Translations under genes and position numbers: made by a program
The notes under the pieces: generated by a model
What the model was told of the DNA's origin: nothing
Database searches by the model: none
The model's input: only the letters and a program-made list of their open reading frames with translations
Source: Helicobacter canis
GTDB lineage: Bacteria > Campylobacterota > Campylobacteria > Campylobacterales > Helicobacteraceae
Length of the DNA: 61,444 bases
Assembly (NCBI RefSeq): GCF_008693005.1
Contig: NZ_VXKE01000022.1
Coordinates: 1 to 61,444 of the forward strand
Reading direction: 5' to 3'
Part shown: in pieces, positions 60,836 to 61,444 of the stretch
Layout: the number at the start of each line of letters is the position of its first letter
Numbering within the stretch: the first letter of the stretch is position 1

Positions 60836-61444
60836 ATCCTCTACACTTCATAAAAATGGCAATAAAAAGAGCGGTATGGTTTATGCGTGATGTAAGATCG
60901 CATTATTTCTTTACAAGCCCTAGAGCTTTTGGTTGTAGCAGAGGTGTATTTGAAAGTTTTGCACAAGCGGTTAAGTCAGCACCAAAATATGCTAAGACCG
61001 ACTATACAGAGCAGACCGAAGAAAAGTCATTTCATAACTTTCTTAGTGGTTTTAGCACTAAAATCGCTGATTATGAATATCCAGCTTTTTATCATCTTGG
61101 TAATATTTTGGCGAAAAATCCCCAAGCAAAAATACTCGATTTGGGGGGGGATTTGGGGGGCATTATTTCCGCTATTGCCACCACACTAAAACCACCCCAA
61201 ATTGGCAAGTTTGTGAAATAGCCCATAAAGTGAAGTTTGGCGATCAAGTAATTTCTCATTTTAAGGCTTCGACACTTTCTTTCACGCAAAATCCTAGCGA
61301 GCATTATGATGTATTTTTCTCATCTGGCGCAATACAATATGTCGAGCAGTATAGATCATTACTACATACCCTTTTACACAAGAATACGGGGGGGGGGGGG
61401 GGGAAAAACCCAAATCTTTTTAAAAAGATTTCTTGTGAAAAAAA
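60832..61444 (+). CDS. TIGR04325-type methyltransferase, phase-variable, frame-shifted OFF, runs off the end
   Basis: The first frame gives 129 residues: an N-terminal GVFESFAQAVKSAPKYAKTDY segment and YPAFYHLGNILAKNPQAKILDLGGD, the start of a SAM site, then a stop at 61219-61221. The break falls at a run of eight G (61143-61150). With one more G the frame runs on as DLGGGFGGHYF, then NWQVCEIAHKVKFGDQVI and YDVFFSSGAIQYVEQYRSLL, which is the rest of this methyltransferase family. A second run of sixteen G lies at 61388-61403, just before the window ends. The gene is therefore read as OFF. The start overlaps the aminotransferase stop. Confidence 0.75.
61143..61150 (+). repeat. Poly-G(8) tract, likely contingency site
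   Basis: Eight G residues, followed by six G at 61155-61160, lie at the SAM-binding loop of the methyltransferase. G9 or G6 restores the family reading frame; G8 does not. Confidence 0.7.
61388..61403 (+). repeat. Poly-G(16) tract near the sequence end
   Basis: Sixteen G residues in the continued methyltransferase frame, 41 bases before the window ends. The bases after it read better as this family (IFLKRFLV) in the frame given by 14 or 17 G. It may be a second contingency tract or an assembly artefact at the end of a contig. Confidence 0.6.

Noticed and set aside
61143-61160. Programmed ribosomal frameshift in the methyltransferase
   Set aside because: G runs of this kind in Helicobacter are usually slippage sites; there is no visible stimulatory hairpin or typical slippery heptamer.

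Overview
The window is chromosomal DNA of a Helicobacter (Campylobacterota). It is almost certainly an enterohepatic species with fairly high GC, H. canis-like by my reading; species assignment is inference. Support comes from a secreted gamma-glutamyltransferase of H. pylori type, a futalosine-pathway gene (mqnE), a flgS-flgJ-flgI flagellar block, a petABC cytochrome bc1 operon, MurF with an N-terminal membrane segment, and several blocks that from memory keep H. pylori neighbour order (ddl-hydrolase-murF-HIT, sppA-purU, ribF-tlyA-lipoprotein-pyrB, hom-yraN, aminotransferase-murC-small membrane protein).

Layout. 1-175 is the 3' end of an outer-membrane protein gene, followed by about 780 bases of repeat-rich non-coding DNA. 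From 956 to 32475 nearly everything except ggt reads leftwards: hemW, a MidA-type methyltransferase, a beta-barrel protein, a lone yejB, a TRL-family lipoprotein, a MarR-controlled RND pump, ispH, aroA-pheT-pheS, a substrate-binding protein, mqnE-flhB, an ankyrin protein, HIT, murF, a hydrolase/acylphosphatase fusion, ddl, purN with an antiporter, and ftsK-hypothetical-dgkA. From 32558 most genes read rightwards: an unknown conserved-looking protein, sppA-purU, murA, petABC, a small membrane protein, then (leftwards) lipoprotein-tlyA-ribF, pyrB-hom-yraN, a four-gene tRNA operon (leftwards), an aminotransferase-MurC fusion, a CoA-binding protein, an outer-membrane protein, a UDP-xylose-synthase-like gene and lepA. 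The right end holds ackA, ybeY, flgS, cytochrome c553, flgI-flgJ and a cupin / DegT aminotransferase / methyltransferase sugar operon that runs off the end.

How the genes work together. Peptidoglycan precursor synthesis is well represented (murA, MurC fused to a DapC-like aminotransferase, murF, ddl). Flagellar export, rod/P-ring genes and the FlgS kinase are present, and a clear sigma-54 promoter precedes flgI. A second sigma-54-type promoter precedes an outer-membrane protein gene.

The most unusual feature is a short motif, TAGAATC (often CTAGAATCTAG), scattered through genes and spacers. Inverted pairs of it form hairpins at several gene ends, sometimes containing the stop codon. It lies at or near the joints of both gene fusions and overlaps several -10 boxes. 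Other points of interest are two poly-T-tract promoters of the same design, a methyltransferase apparently switched off by a G8 tract, a palindromic element inside a coding sequence, and two genes whose best starts are ATA and ATT.
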